DNA of 64,000 nucleotides from Blastococcus sp. (GTDB lineage Bacteria; Actinomycetota; Actinomycetes; Mycobacteriales; Geodermatophilaceae): NCBI GenBank assembly GCA_025965795.1, contig JAOPWH010000256.1:54459-118458 (forward strand), read 5' to 3'. The position numbers and the translations under genes are program-made. Of the stretch, positions 1 to 7,921 are shown one piece after another. Each line of letters begins with the position of its first letter. Positions within the stretch are counted from its first letter, which is position 1. Below the pieces are notes generated by a model. That model did not search any database. It saw nothing but the letters and a program-made list of their open reading frames with translations, and was not told where the DNA came from.

Positions 1-1
1 G

Positions 2-652
2 CAGGCCCGCTGGGGTGTCTGGGACGTGCCGGCGGTCCTCCTGCCCGCGTCGTACGCGGACGCCGTGGCGGAGGTGGGTGGCGAGCCGGTGCTGCTGCCG
101 ACGGGCGCGGTCACCCCCGACGTCGTCGAGCGGCTGGACGGACTCGTCCTGGCCGGCGGTGCCGACATCGATCCCGCCCGTTACGGCGAGGAACCCGGAC
201 CGCACACCACGACCATCCGGCCCGAGCGGGATGCCTCGGAGACCGCCGTGCTGCAAGCCGCCCTGGACCGGGACCTGCCGATCCTGGCGATCTGCCGGGG
301 AATGCAGCTGCTCAACGTCCTGCTGGGTGGCACCCTTCTGCAGCATCTGCCCGTCGTCCCGGAGACGGAGCCCCATCTGCTCCAGCTGGGGAGGTTCGCC
401 CGACGTGAGGTGCGCACGGCTGCCGACAGCGAGCTCGGCCGCCTGCTCGGCCCCGTCGCGTCGGCGGACTGCCACCACCACCAGGCGCTCGACCGGATCG
501 CACCGCCGCTGTCGCCGAGCGCGTGGTCGGAGGACGGCGTCGTGGAGGGGGTGGAGCTACCCGGTCGACGCTTCTGCCTGGCGGTGCAGTGGCATCCCGA
601 GGCGGGCGAGGACCGCCGGCTGTTCGCCGCGCTGGTCGCCGCAGCCGGGTGA
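2..652 (+). CDS. Gamma-glutamyl-gamma-aminobutyrate hydrolase-like C26 peptidase (5' end cut off by window)
   Basis: Class I glutamine amidotransferase-like hydrolase of the PuuD/peptidase C26 family, expected to release glutamate from gamma-glutamylated amines in the cytoplasm. The nucleophile elbow CRGMQLLN, a HHHQ stretch and the terminal WHPE (catalytic His and Glu) are all visible. The reading frame is open to base 2, and the residues before the first GTG (base 26) read QARWGVWD, which is typical internal family sequence. The true start therefore lies upstream of the window and GTG 26 is not it. The next genes on this strand (permease, glutamine-synthetase-like ligase, aldehyde dehydrogenase, SDR) make it the hydrolase of the same amine pathway. 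Family confident; substrate inferred. Confidence 0.88.
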   Translation, partial: QARWGVWDVPAVLLPASYADAVAEVGGEPVLLPTGAVTPDVVERLDGLVLAGGADIDPARYGEEPGPHTTTIRPERDASETAVLQAALDRDLPILAICRGMQLLNVLLGGTLLQHLPVVPETEPHLLQLGRFARREVRTAADSELGRLLGPVASADCHHHQALDRIAPPLSPSAWSEDGVVEGVELPGRRFCLAVQWHPEAGEDRRLFAALVAAAG

Positions 653-664
653 CGCAGCCGTCTG

Positions 665-1138
665 TCAGCCCTCGGCGATCCTCGCCGCCATGGTCCCTTC
701 GACCCTCCGGTCCGGAACCAGCCACCGCAGCGCCATCACCACGTAGATCGCGACCGCGAGCCACTGGTCGACGAACGAGAGCCCGATGGCGGTTCCGTAC
801 GCCACCGGGGAGAGCTTTCCCTTCCAGTCCCGGCCCACCGCCCGGGCGAGGCGTGCGTCCCGCCCCTGATCGCGGATGATCGCCCGCTCGAGCGCGAAGT
901 AGGCCAGCAGCACGAGGCCGTACGCAGCGGCCGGTGTGGCGGCGAAGTGGTTCTCCCCCATCCAGGCCGTCGTGAAGGGGACGAGCGAGAGCCAGACGAG
1001 CAGGTGCAGGTCCGCCCAGAGGATCAGCCCGGTGACCCGGCAGGTCGTGCCGTGCGGCACGGGCAGCTCCAGCACCGTCACCGTGATGACGATCGCGGGG
1101 ACGCCGTCGCTGAACGCTTCCATCCGGCCCGTCGACAT
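665..1138 (-). CDS. TMEM175/DUF1211-family membrane protein with an internal deletion
   Basis: TMEM175-family proteins are small membrane proteins; characterised members are potassium channels. This 157-residue product has the N-terminal signature MEAFSDGVPAIVITVTVLE and the later LILWADLHLLVW, WMGENHF and GRDWKGKLSP segments. Family members from related bacteria are about 200 residues long. The stretch that should sit between VLELPVPHG and RVTGLILWA is absent: it normally carries the second membrane helix and the conserved histidine-rich loop. The break is in frame. The gene ends 12 bases from the convergent C26 peptidase gene. It may be a non-functional deletion remnant or a truncated variant; I favour the former. 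Confidence 0.7.
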   Translation of the reverse strand: MSTGRMEAFSDGVPAIVITVTVLELPVPHGTTCRVTGLILWADLHLLVWLSLVPFTTAWMGENHFAATPAAAYGLVLLAYFALERAIIRDQGRDARLARAVGRDWKGKLSPVAYGTAIGLSFVDQWLAVAIYVVMALRWLVPDRRVEGTMAARIAEG

Positions 1139-1307
1139 GACCCGACGCGAGCGGCGCCCGGTGCCACCCCACCTCGGCGCACCGCCGCACAGATGCCGAT
1201 CTGGTGAACACCACGTTCACGGCCTTGTGGGCGTTCGACCTGCCCCTCTATCGTCCGCCTCCCCGGTCCGTCCGGTCCGGTTCGCGTGGCCCGAAGGTGG
1301 AACCCGC

Positions 1308-2849
1308 ATGAGCAGCAGTGAGTCGGCGACCCGAGCCGCGCAGCACGACAGCGACACCCACCGGTTGCACCAGCTCGGCTACGCGCAGGAGCTGGCCCGG
1401 CACATGTCGGGGTTCTCGAACTTCGCCGTCTCGTTCACGATCATCTCGATCCTCTCCGGCTGCCTGACGCTGTACGGCTTCGGGCTGAACACCGGCGGTC
1501 CCGCCGTCATCGTGTGGGGCTGGCCGATCGTCGGGCTCATGACGCTGTTCGTCGGGCTGGCCATGGCCGAGGTGTGCTCGAGCTTCCCGACGGCGGGCGG
1601 CCTCTACTACTGGTCGGCCAAGCTGGCGAAGAAGAACTCCGCGGCCTGGTCCTGGTTCACCGGCTGGTTCAACTTCCTCGGGCAGGTCGCCGTCACCGCC
1701 GGGATCGACTTCGGCGCCGCCTTCTTCCTCAACGCGTTCCTCGACCTGCAGTTCGGGTTCGACGCGCGGCCGTGGCACACCATCCTGCTGTTCGGGCTGA
1801 TCCTCCTGCTGCACGGCGCCCTGAACCAGTTCGGCGTGCGGGTCGTGGCACTGCTCAACGACATCAGCGTCTGGTGGCACGTCGCCGGGGTCGCGATCAT
1901 CGTCGGCGTCCTGACCTTCGTGCCCGACCAGCACCAGTCGGCGTCGTTCGTGTTCGGCGAGTTCGTGAACAACACCGGCTGGCAGTCGAGCCTCTACGTC
2001 GCACTGATCGGGCTGCTCCTCGCCCAGTACACGCTGACCGGCTTCGACGCCTCGGCGCACATGACCGAGGAGACCCGCGACGCCTCCCGCGCCGGCCCCC
2101 GCGGCATCGTCATGTCGATCGTGGTCTCCGTCGTCGCCGGCTGGATCCTGCTCATCGGGCTCACCTTCGCGATCCAGAGCTACGACAGCGCCGTGGGCAC
2201 GGCCACCGCCGTCCCGCCGGCCCAGATCTTCATCGACGCGGTGGGCGACACCGGAGGCAAGCTGCTGCTGCTCATCGCCATCGGCGCGCAGCTGTTCTGC
2301 GGCATGGCGTCGGTCACCGCCAATTCCCGGATGATCTTCGCGTTCTCCCGCGACGGGGCCCTGCCCGGTTCGGCGTTCTGGCACCGGATCAACGGCCGCA
2401 CCCGGACGCCGACCAACGCCATCTGGCTGGCCGCGGGCGGCGCCTTCGTGCTCGGGCTGCCCTACCTGTGGAACGCCACCGCGTACGCGGCCGTCACCTC
2501 GATCGCGGTGATCGGCCTCTACATCGCCTACGTGCTGCCGACCTTCCTGCGGCTGCGCCAGGGCGATTCGTTCGAGCGGGGGCCGTGGCACCTCGGCCGG
2601 TGGAGCCGGCCGATCGGCATCGTCGCCGTCATCTGGGTCGCCTTCATCACCGTGCTGTTCATGCTGCCGACCGCGAGCCCCGTCGAGGCGTCGAACTTCA
2701 ACTACACCCCGCTGGCGGTGCTGGTCGTCCTGGGTTTCGCGGGCATCTGGTGGCTGGTGTCGGCGCGGCACTGGTTCACCGGGCCCAAGGTGCAGGGTTC
2801 GCCGGAGGAACTGGCGGCAGCCGAGCGGGAGTTGGAGAGCCTTGCCTGA
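1308..2849 (+). CDS. APC-superfamily amino acid/amine permease
   Basis: Integral membrane transporter of the amino acid-polyamine-organocation superfamily, 513 residues with about a dozen hydrophobic segments. The N-terminal half has the family pattern RHMSGFSNFAVSF (residues about 31-43) leading into helix 1, and ANSRMIFAFSRDGALPGS occurs in the later half. The ATG at 1308 follows AAGGTGG at good spacing; the frame stays open further upstream but has no better start. The stop overlaps the next gene by 8 bases, so transport and gamma-glutamylation are probably co-translated. In this context it likely imports the amine handled by the downstream ligase (polyamine, GABA-like compound or ethanolamine). 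The substrate is inferred from neighbours only. Confidence 0.88.
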   Translation: MSSSESATRAAQHDSDTHRLHQLGYAQELARHMSGFSNFAVSFTIISILSGCLTLYGFGLNTGGPAVIVWGWPIVGLMTLFVGLAMAEVCSSFPTAGGLYYWSAKLAKKNSAAWSWFTGWFNFLGQVAVTAGIDFGAAFFLNAFLDLQFGFDARPWHTILLFGLILLLHGALNQFGVRVVALLNDISVWWHVAGVAIIVGVLTFVPDQHQSASFVFGEFVNNTGWQSSLYVALIGLLLAQYTLTGFDASAHMTEETRDASRAGPRGIVMSIVVSVVAGWILLIGLTFAIQSYDSAVGTATAVPPAQIFIDAVGDTGGKLLLLIAIGAQLFCGMASVTANSRMIFAFSRDGALPGSAFWHRINGRTRTPTNAIWLAAGGAFVLGLPYLWNATAYAAVTSIAVIGLYIAYVLPTFLRLRQGDSFERGPWHLGRWSRPIGIVAVIWVAFITVLFMLPTASPVEASNFNYTPLAVLVVLGFAGIWWLVSARHWFTGPKVQGSPEELAAAERELESLA

Positions 2850-4206
2850 GCGGCCGCACGGCCTGCTCACCGTCGAGGACCTGCGCCACCTGGTCGACCA
2901 CGGCGAGGTGGACACCGTCCTCGTCGCGCTCACCGACATGCAGGGCCGGCTCCAGGGCAAGCGGCTGCATGCCCGGTACTTCCTGGACGTCGTCCTGGAG
3001 CACGCGACCGAGGGGTGCAACTACCTGCTGGCCGTCGACGTCGACATGAACACCGTCGACGGCTACGCGATGTCGTCGTGGTCGAGCGGCTACGGCGATT
3101 TCGTGATGCAACCGGACATGTCGACGCTGCGACGGGTGCCCTGGAACCCGGGCACCGTCATGGTCCTGGCCGACCTGCAGTGGGAGGACGGCAGCCCCGT
3201 CGTGGCCTCCCCCCGGCAGATCCTGGCCCGTCAGACGGCCCGGCTCGCCGACGCCGGGATGGCCGCCTACGTCGGGACCGAACTCGAGTTCATCGTCTTC
3301 CGCGACACCTACGAGCAGGCGTGGAGCGCCGGATACCGCGACCTCACCCCGGCCAACCAGTACAACGTCGACTACTCGGTCCTCGGCACCGCGCGGGTCG
3401 AGCCGCTGCTGCGCCGCATCCGCAACGAGATGACCGGCGCCGGGCTGGTCGTCGAGTCGGCCAAGGGCGAGTGCAACCTCGGCCAGCACGAGATCGCGTT
3501 CCTCTACGCCGAGGCGGGCCGGGCCTGCGACGGCCACGTGATCTACAAGAACGGTGCGAAGGAGATCGCCGCGCAGGAGGGTGTCGCGCTGACCTTCATG
3601 GCCAAGTTCGACGCCCGTGAAGGCAACTCGTGCCACATCCACTGCAGCTTCCGTGGCACGGACGGCTCGATGGTGATGGCCGACGGCGACGGGATGTCGG
3701 CACTGGGCAGATCGTTCGTGGCCGGGCAGATCAAGTACATGCGGGAGCTGACCCTCTTCCTCGCCCCCAACATCAACTCCTACAAGCGCTACGTCGAGGG
3801 ATCGTTCGCCCCGACCGCCCTGCGCTGGGGCCGGGACAACCGCACCTGCGCGTTCCGGCTGGTCGGACACGGCGCCTCGCTCCGGCTGGAGAACCGCATC
3901 CCCGGCGGCGACGTCAACCCCTACCTGGCCACGGCCGCCGTCATCGCGGCGGGCTTCGCCGGCATCGAGGAGGAGCTCGAGCTCGAGCCGGCATTCGAAG
4001 GCAACGCCTACGGCGATCCCGACGCCCCGCACGTTCCCACCAGCCTGGCCGAGGCGCACGACCTGTGGCGGACCAGCGAATTCGCACGCCGTACATTCGG
4101 CGACGACGTGGTCGACCACTACGCCAACATGGCCGCTGTCGAAGTGGCGGCCTTCGGGCGGGCGGTCACCGACTGGGAACGCATCCGGGGGTTCGAGCGC
4201 CTGTGA
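2842..4206 (+). CDS. Glutamine synthetase family ligase (gamma-glutamyl-amine synthetase type)
   Basis: ATP-dependent ligase of the glutamine synthetase fold, 454 residues. In actinobacteria, members of this subgroup (GlnA3, GlnA4, PuuA-like) attach glutamate to polyamines or ethanolamine rather than to ammonia. Catalytic elements are visible: TELEF (146-150), GQHE (215-218), HIHCS (265-269), NSYKR and RLENR (348-352). The TTG start at 2842 lies inside the permease gene, 8 bases before its stop ends, with GGAG upstream, indicating translational coupling. It is flanked by permease, aldehyde dehydrogenase, SDR and a C26 hydrolase, the parts list of a gamma-glutamylation amine catabolic route. 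A role as the main nitrogen-assimilating glutamine synthetase is unlikely given this context. Confidence 0.88.
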   Translation: MPERPHGLLTVEDLRHLVDHGEVDTVLVALTDMQGRLQGKRLHARYFLDVVLEHATEGCNYLLAVDVDMNTVDGYAMSSWSSGYGDFVMQPDMSTLRRVPWNPGTVMVLADLQWEDGSPVVASPRQILARQTARLADAGMAAYVGTELEFIVFRDTYEQAWSAGYRDLTPANQYNVDYSVLGTARVEPLLRRIRNEMTGAGLVVESAKGECNLGQHEIAFLYAEAGRACDGHVIYKNGAKEIAAQEGVALTFMAKFDAREGNSCHIHCSFRGTDGSMVMADGDGMSALGRSFVAGQIKYMRELTLFLAPNINSYKRYVEGSFAPTALRWGRDNRTCAFRLVGHGASLRLENRIPGGDVNPYLATAAVIAAGFAGIEEELELEPAFEGNAYGDPDAPHVPTSLAEAHDLWRTSEFARRTFGDDVVDHYANMAAVEVAAFGRAVTDWERIRGFERL

Positions 4207-4267
4207 GCTCACCGAGCAGCGCAGCAGCGCCGCGAAGGCGGGCGTCGAACACCGGCGAGGAGCGCGA

Positions 4268-5635
4268 GTGAGCAGCACCTTCGACGTCGTCAACCCGGCC
4301 ACCGAGGAGGTACTCACCACCGTTCCGCTCGCCGACGCCGCGGCGACCGACGCGGCGGTGTCGAGAGCTAAGCGGGCCTTCGACGCCTGGCGGCACGTCG
4401 CCCCGGCCGACCGCGGCCGCCTGCTGCGCCGGTTCGCCGAGCAGATCGAGACCCACCTCGAGGAGCTCGCGCAGCTCGAGGTGGCCAACTCGGGGCACAC
4501 CATCGGCAACGCGCGCTGGGAGGCCGGCAACGTCCGAGATGTCCTGACCTACTACAGCGCGGCTCCGGAGCGGCTGTTCGGCCGGCAGATCCCGGTGGCC
4601 GGTGGCGTCGACCTGACGTTCCACGAACCGCTCGGCGTCGTCGGCGTCATCGTGCCGTGGAACTTCCCGATGCCCATCGCCGGCTGGGCGTTCGGCCCCG
4701 CCCTCGCGGCAGGGAACACCGTGGTGCTCAAGCCGGCCGAGCTGACCCCGCTGACCGCGATGCGGCTCGGGGAGCTCGCCCTGGAGGCGGGCCTGCCGGA
4801 CGACGTGTTCACCGTGCTGCCCGGCAAGGGATCGGTGGTCGGCAACCGGCTCGTCGAGCACCCGGACGTGCGCAAGATCGTGTTCACCGGCTCGACCCAG
4901 GTCGGGAAGACCGTGATGGCCGGCTGCGCCGACCGGGTCAAGCGGCTGACGCTCGAGCTCGGGGGGAAGAGCGCCAACGTCGTCTTCGCCGACGCCGACC
5001 TGGAGCGGGCCGCCGCGACGGCGCCGTACGCCGTCTTCGACAACGCCGGGCAGGACTGCTGTGCCCGGTCCCGGATCCTGGTGCAGCGCACTGCCTACGA
5101 CCGGTTCCTGGAGCTGCTCGAGCCGGCGGTCAAGGGCGTCCGGGTCGAGGACCCGACCCTCGACTCCGCCGAGATGGGCCCGCTGATCAGCCGCACTCAG
5201 TGGGACCGGGTCGCGTCCTACGTGCCGGACGACGCGCCGGTCGCCTTCCGCGGCACGGCGCCCGGCGGGCCGGGATTCTGGTTCCCGCCGACGGTCCTGG
5301 CGCCGGTCGACCCGCGGGACCGGGCGGTCACCGAGGAGATCTTCGGGCCCGTGGTGGCCGTGGTGCCCTTCGACGACGAGGCCGACGCCGTCCGCCTGGC
5401 CAACGAGGGCGAGTACGGGCTGTCCGGCTCGATCTGGACCCGCGATCTCGGCCGGGCGCTGCGCGTCTCCCGCGGCATCGAGGCCGGCAACCTGTCGGTC
5501 AACAGCCACTCCTCGGTGCGCTACTCGACGCCGTTCGGCGGGTTCAAGCAGTCCGGCTTCGGCCGGGAGCTCGGGCCCGACGCACTGCATGCGTTCACGG
5601 AGGAGAAGAACGTGTTCCTGGCGACGGAAGGGTGA
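4268..5635 (+). CDS. NAD(P)-dependent aldehyde dehydrogenase
   Basis: Aldehyde dehydrogenase superfamily enzyme, 455 residues, slightly shorter than the usual 480-500. It carries the cofactor-domain motif PWNFPMPI, the general-base glutamate in LELGGKS (Glu230) and the nucleophile cysteine in GQDCC (Cys264), with the closing motif PFGGFKQSG near the C-terminus. The GTG start at 4268 follows GAGGAGCG. By context it would oxidise the gamma-glutamyl aldehyde made from the imported amine (PuuC-like role). It lies 61 bases after the ligase gene, and its stop overlaps the earliest possible GTG of the SDR gene. Enzyme class is clear; the substrate is inferred. Confidence 0.92.
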   Translation: MSSTFDVVNPATEEVLTTVPLADAAATDAAVSRAKRAFDAWRHVAPADRGRLLRRFAEQIETHLEELAQLEVANSGHTIGNARWEAGNVRDVLTYYSAAPERLFGRQIPVAGGVDLTFHEPLGVVGVIVPWNFPMPIAGWAFGPALAAGNTVVLKPAELTPLTAMRLGELALEAGLPDDVFTVLPGKGSVVGNRLVEHPDVRKIVFTGSTQVGKTVMAGCADRVKRLTLELGGKSANVVFADADLERAAATAPYAVFDNAGQDCCARSRILVQRTAYDRFLELLEPAVKGVRVEDPTLDSAEMGPLISRTQWDRVASYVPDDAPVAFRGTAPGGPGFWFPPTVLAPVDPRDRAVTEEIFGPVVAVVPFDDEADAVRLANEGEYGLSGSIWTRDLGRALRVSRGIEAGNLSVNSHSSVRYSTPFGGFKQSGFGRELGPDALHAFTEEKNVFLATEG

Positions 5636-5637
5636 AC

Positions 5638-6420
5638 GTGAGCGGACAGGCAGTCGTGCGGCGATTGGAGGGCCGCGTCGCGGTGGTGACCGGCGGGGCG
5701 AGCGGTATCGGCCTGGCCACGGTGCGGCGGTTCGCCTCGGAGGGCGCGCACGTCGTCGTCGGCGACGTCGACCCCACCAGCGGCAAGGCCGCGGCCGATG
5801 AGGTCGGCGGGCTGTTCGTCCAGGTCGACGTCACGTCGCCGGAGCAGGTGAACGCCCTCTTCGACGCTGCCGTCGAGACCTACGGCGGGCTGGACATCGC
5901 CTTCAACAACGCCGGCATCTCGCCCCCGGACGACGACTCGATCCTGGTCACCGGCCTGGACGCCTGGCGCCGCGTGCAGGAGGTGAACCTGACGTCGGTC
6001 TACCTGTGCTGCAAGGCCGCCATCCCGCACATGCAGGCGCGCGGGCGCGGCTCGATCATCAACACCGCGTCGTTCGTGGCCCGCATGGGCGCCGCGACGT
6101 CGCAGATCTCCTACACCGCGTCGAAGGGCGGGGTGCTGGCCATGTCGCGCGAGCTCGGAGTGCAGTTCGCCCGCGAGGGCATCCGGGTCAACGCGCTCTC
6201 CCCCGGCCCGGTCAACACACCGCTGCTCCAGGAGCTGTTCGCCAAGGATCCGGAGCGCGCCGCCCGGCGGCTGGTGCACATCCCGATGGGGCGATTCGCC
6301 GAGCCCGAGGAGATCGCCGCCGCGGTCGCGTTCCTCGCCTCCGACGACGCCTCGTTCCTGACCGCCGCGGAGTTCCTCGTGGACGGCGGCCTCTCCGGCG
6401 CCTACGTCACGCCGCTCTGA
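5638..6420 (+). CDS. Short-chain dehydrogenase/reductase
   Basis: Classical SDR oxidoreductase, 260 residues. The Rossmann motif TGGASGIG lies near residue 18, followed by NNAGIS and the catalytic Ser-Tyr-Lys set (the tyrosine and lysine in SYTASKGG). The start was set at GTG 5638 because GGAAGGG sits five bases upstream; an in-frame GTG at 5632 overlaps the aldehyde dehydrogenase stop but has no room for a ribosome-binding site. SDRs annotated as 3-oxoacyl-ACP reductase are common partners of gamma-glutamylation clusters in actinobacteria. Here it may handle an alcohol or aldehyde intermediate, taking a redox step that PuuB performs in enterobacteria. That role is inference. Confidence 0.88.
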   Translation: MSGQAVVRRLEGRVAVVTGGASGIGLATVRRFASEGAHVVVGDVDPTSGKAAADEVGGLFVQVDVTSPEQVNALFDAAVETYGGLDIAFNNAGISPPDDDSILVTGLDAWRRVQEVNLTSVYLCCKAAIPHMQARGRGSIINTASFVARMGAATSQISYTASKGGVLAMSRELGVQFAREGIRVNALSPGPVNTPLLQELFAKDPERAARRLVHIPMGRFAEPEEIAAAVAFLASDDASFLTAAEFLVDGGLSGAYVTPL

Positions 6421-6443
6421 GGCCCGCCGCACGCGGACGTCCC

Positions 6444-6465
6444 CGCGCCGAGCCGGTGCGGCGCG
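6444..6465. terminator. Hairpin between convergent genes, candidate bidirectional terminator
   Basis: A 7-bp perfect GC stem (cgcgccg / cggcgcg) around an 8-base loop lies in the 66-base gap between the SDR stop and the stop of the convergent secreted-protein gene. There is no U tract, which is common for actinobacterial terminators. Outer arms of the gap (ggcccgc / gcgggcc) could add a longer base. Confidence 0.4.
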
Positions 6466-6486
6466 ACGCGGGAACGCGGGCCTGAT

Positions 6487-7221
6487 TCAGTTGTGCAGGA
6501 ACGTCAGCCGCATGCCACTCTGCACGGCCGTGGCGAGGCCGCTGTTGCAGGTCCACTCTGTCGAGGACAGCTGCTGCTTGGCCTGGATGCCGACCGTCGC
6601 GGATCCGCCGCCGCTGCGTCCGTAGGCGTAGGTCACCGTCTGCGAGTTCTCGTTGAACGTCACCTGCGCCATGACGATGGAACCGGCGTCGCTGAAGAGG
6701 TGGCCCTGCCAGGACACCAGGAACTTGCGGTGCGGCGCCGAGCCGCTGGTCCGGGTGAAGACACCCTCGATGAAGCCGTGGGCGGTGTCGTTGCTGTCGA
6801 AGAACAGGTCGTCCCAGAACGGAAGAACCACCGACCGGCCGAACGTCGCCGACGGCAGACAGTTGTTGGTGAACGCCGTTGTACCGCCGGAGGAGATCCC
6901 CGGCTGGATGTTGCCGTTCGAGCTGATCGCCGCGTTGACGTAGGTCTGGTTGTACAGGTGCAGCGGGAACGGCAGTCGGCCGAGCCCGGAGCCCGTCGTG
7001 CTGACGAAGAAGAGGGCATCGTCCACGGGGCCGGAGACCAGGTTGTTGCTCGACAACTGAGCGAAGACCGCGCCCCCGCCCGCGCTGATCGAGTAGCTCC
7101 CAGGGGCCACCGCGCTCGCCGGCCCCGCCGTGAAGACCATCAGCACCGCGACCGCGACGGCGACGAATCCGCTCGACGCGAGACGTGACCGTCCGGGTGA
7201 CCTGACTGGGATTGCACGCAT
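6487..7221 (-). CDS. Secreted nidogen-like/adhesion-type protein of unknown role
   Basis: Exported protein of 244 residues. The N-terminus has a basic stretch, a hydrophobic core (FVAVAVAVLMVFTAGPASA) and a signal peptidase site after about residue 36. The mature part has features of the extracellular beta-rich family that includes NIDO-like domains: NGNIQPGI, NNCLPSATFG, PFWDDLFF, a GVFTRTSG segment and RKFLVSWQG. The ATG at 7221 was chosen because AGGGAG precedes it at ideal spacing; an upstream in-frame start at 7320 would put a long arginine-rich tail before the signal peptide. There is no cell-wall sorting motif or C-terminal anchor. Surface or extracellular binding protein is the best guess. 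Confidence 0.65.
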   Translation of the reverse strand: MRAIPVRSPGRSRLASSGFVAVAVAVLMVFTAGPASAVAPGSYSISAGGGAVFAQLSSNNLVSGPVDDALFFVSTTGSGLGRLPFPLHLYNQTYVNAAISSNGNIQPGISSGGTTAFTNNCLPSATFGRSVVLPFWDDLFFDSNDTAHGFIEGVFTRTSGSAPHRKFLVSWQGHLFSDAGSIVMAQVTFNENSQTVTYAYGRSGGGSATVGIQAKQQLSSTEWTCNSGLATAVQSGMRLTFLHN

Positions 7222-7367
7222 GACCGCTCCCTTGCCGCGCAGGTGGTCGTCACCCGGCCGGGCCGCGGAATCACAGAGGGAGCCCCGAAGATCGACTGCA
7301 CGCCGCGTCCAGGAACGCATGGCGAAGTGGGTGCACCGTGCTCGCTCTGGGCGACCGGGTCAAGGGG

Positions 7368-7916
7368 CTATGGGCCCGATCGGCGATTCGATCGCTGGAT
7401 GGCATACACGTGTGCCGGGCCGTACTCGTCGACGTAGTCCTCCCAGAGCGGTGTCATGCCGATCTTCTCCGCGACGTTGCGAGATGCGCGGTTCCCGGGG
7501 TCCAGCATGCAGATCAGTCGTTCGACCGGCAGCGTCGCGAAGGCGTGGTCGACGATCGCCCGTGCCGCCTCGGTGGCCAGCCCGCGGCCCCAGACGCTCC
7601 GCTCGAGCAGGTAGGCGACCTCCACCTCGGTCCGACCCTCGATCTCCCAGGGCAGCAGCCCGCAGCGGCCGACGAACGCACCGGTCTCCTTGAGGATCGT
7701 CGCCCACAGTCCGTAGCCGTACCGGGCGTAGTAGACGTCGATGATCCAGTTCAGCTCCTGGCGGGTCTGCTCGAGGGTCCGGGTGCCGTCGGGGAAGTAG
7801 CGCCGGATCTCCGGGTCGGCGTAGAGCGCGGCGAGGGCGTCGAGGTCCTCGGTCGTCAGCAGCCGCAGGAGCAGCCGCTCGGTCTCCAGGACGACCGCGC
7901 CCGACGCCGTGCCCAC
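7368..7916 (-). CDS. GNAT-family N-acetyltransferase (RimJ/RimL type)
   Basis: Acetyl-CoA dependent acetyltransferase of 182 residues. The N-terminal LETERLLLRLL is the usual RimJ/RimL opening, VGRCGLLPWE and VEVAYLLERSVWGRGLATE carry the beta-4 and acetyl-CoA pyrophosphate-binding loop, and NRASRNVAEKIGM is the typical C-terminal motif. The start is uncertain: GTG 7916 gives the canonical N-terminus, while TTG 7925 would overlap the stop of the carboxylase gene upstream. Either way it is adjacent to and probably co-transcribed with the giant carboxylase. The acceptor (ribosomal protein, other protein or small molecule) cannot be told from sequence. Confidence 0.82.
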   Translation of the reverse strand: MGTASGAVVLETERLLLRLLTTEDLDALAALYADPEIRRYFPDGTRTLEQTRQELNWIIDVYYARYGYGLWATILKETGAFVGRCGLLPWEIEGRTEVEVAYLLERSVWGRGLATEAARAIVDHAFATLPVERLICMLDPGNRASRNVAEKIGMTPLWEDYVDEYGPAHVYAIQRSNRRSGP

Positions 7917-7921
7917 GTCGG

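Noticed and set aside
1248-3020. 590-codon minus-strand open frame over the permease gene
   Set aside because: Mirror of the permease, rich in His, Asp, Arg and Gln; no plausible start or motif.
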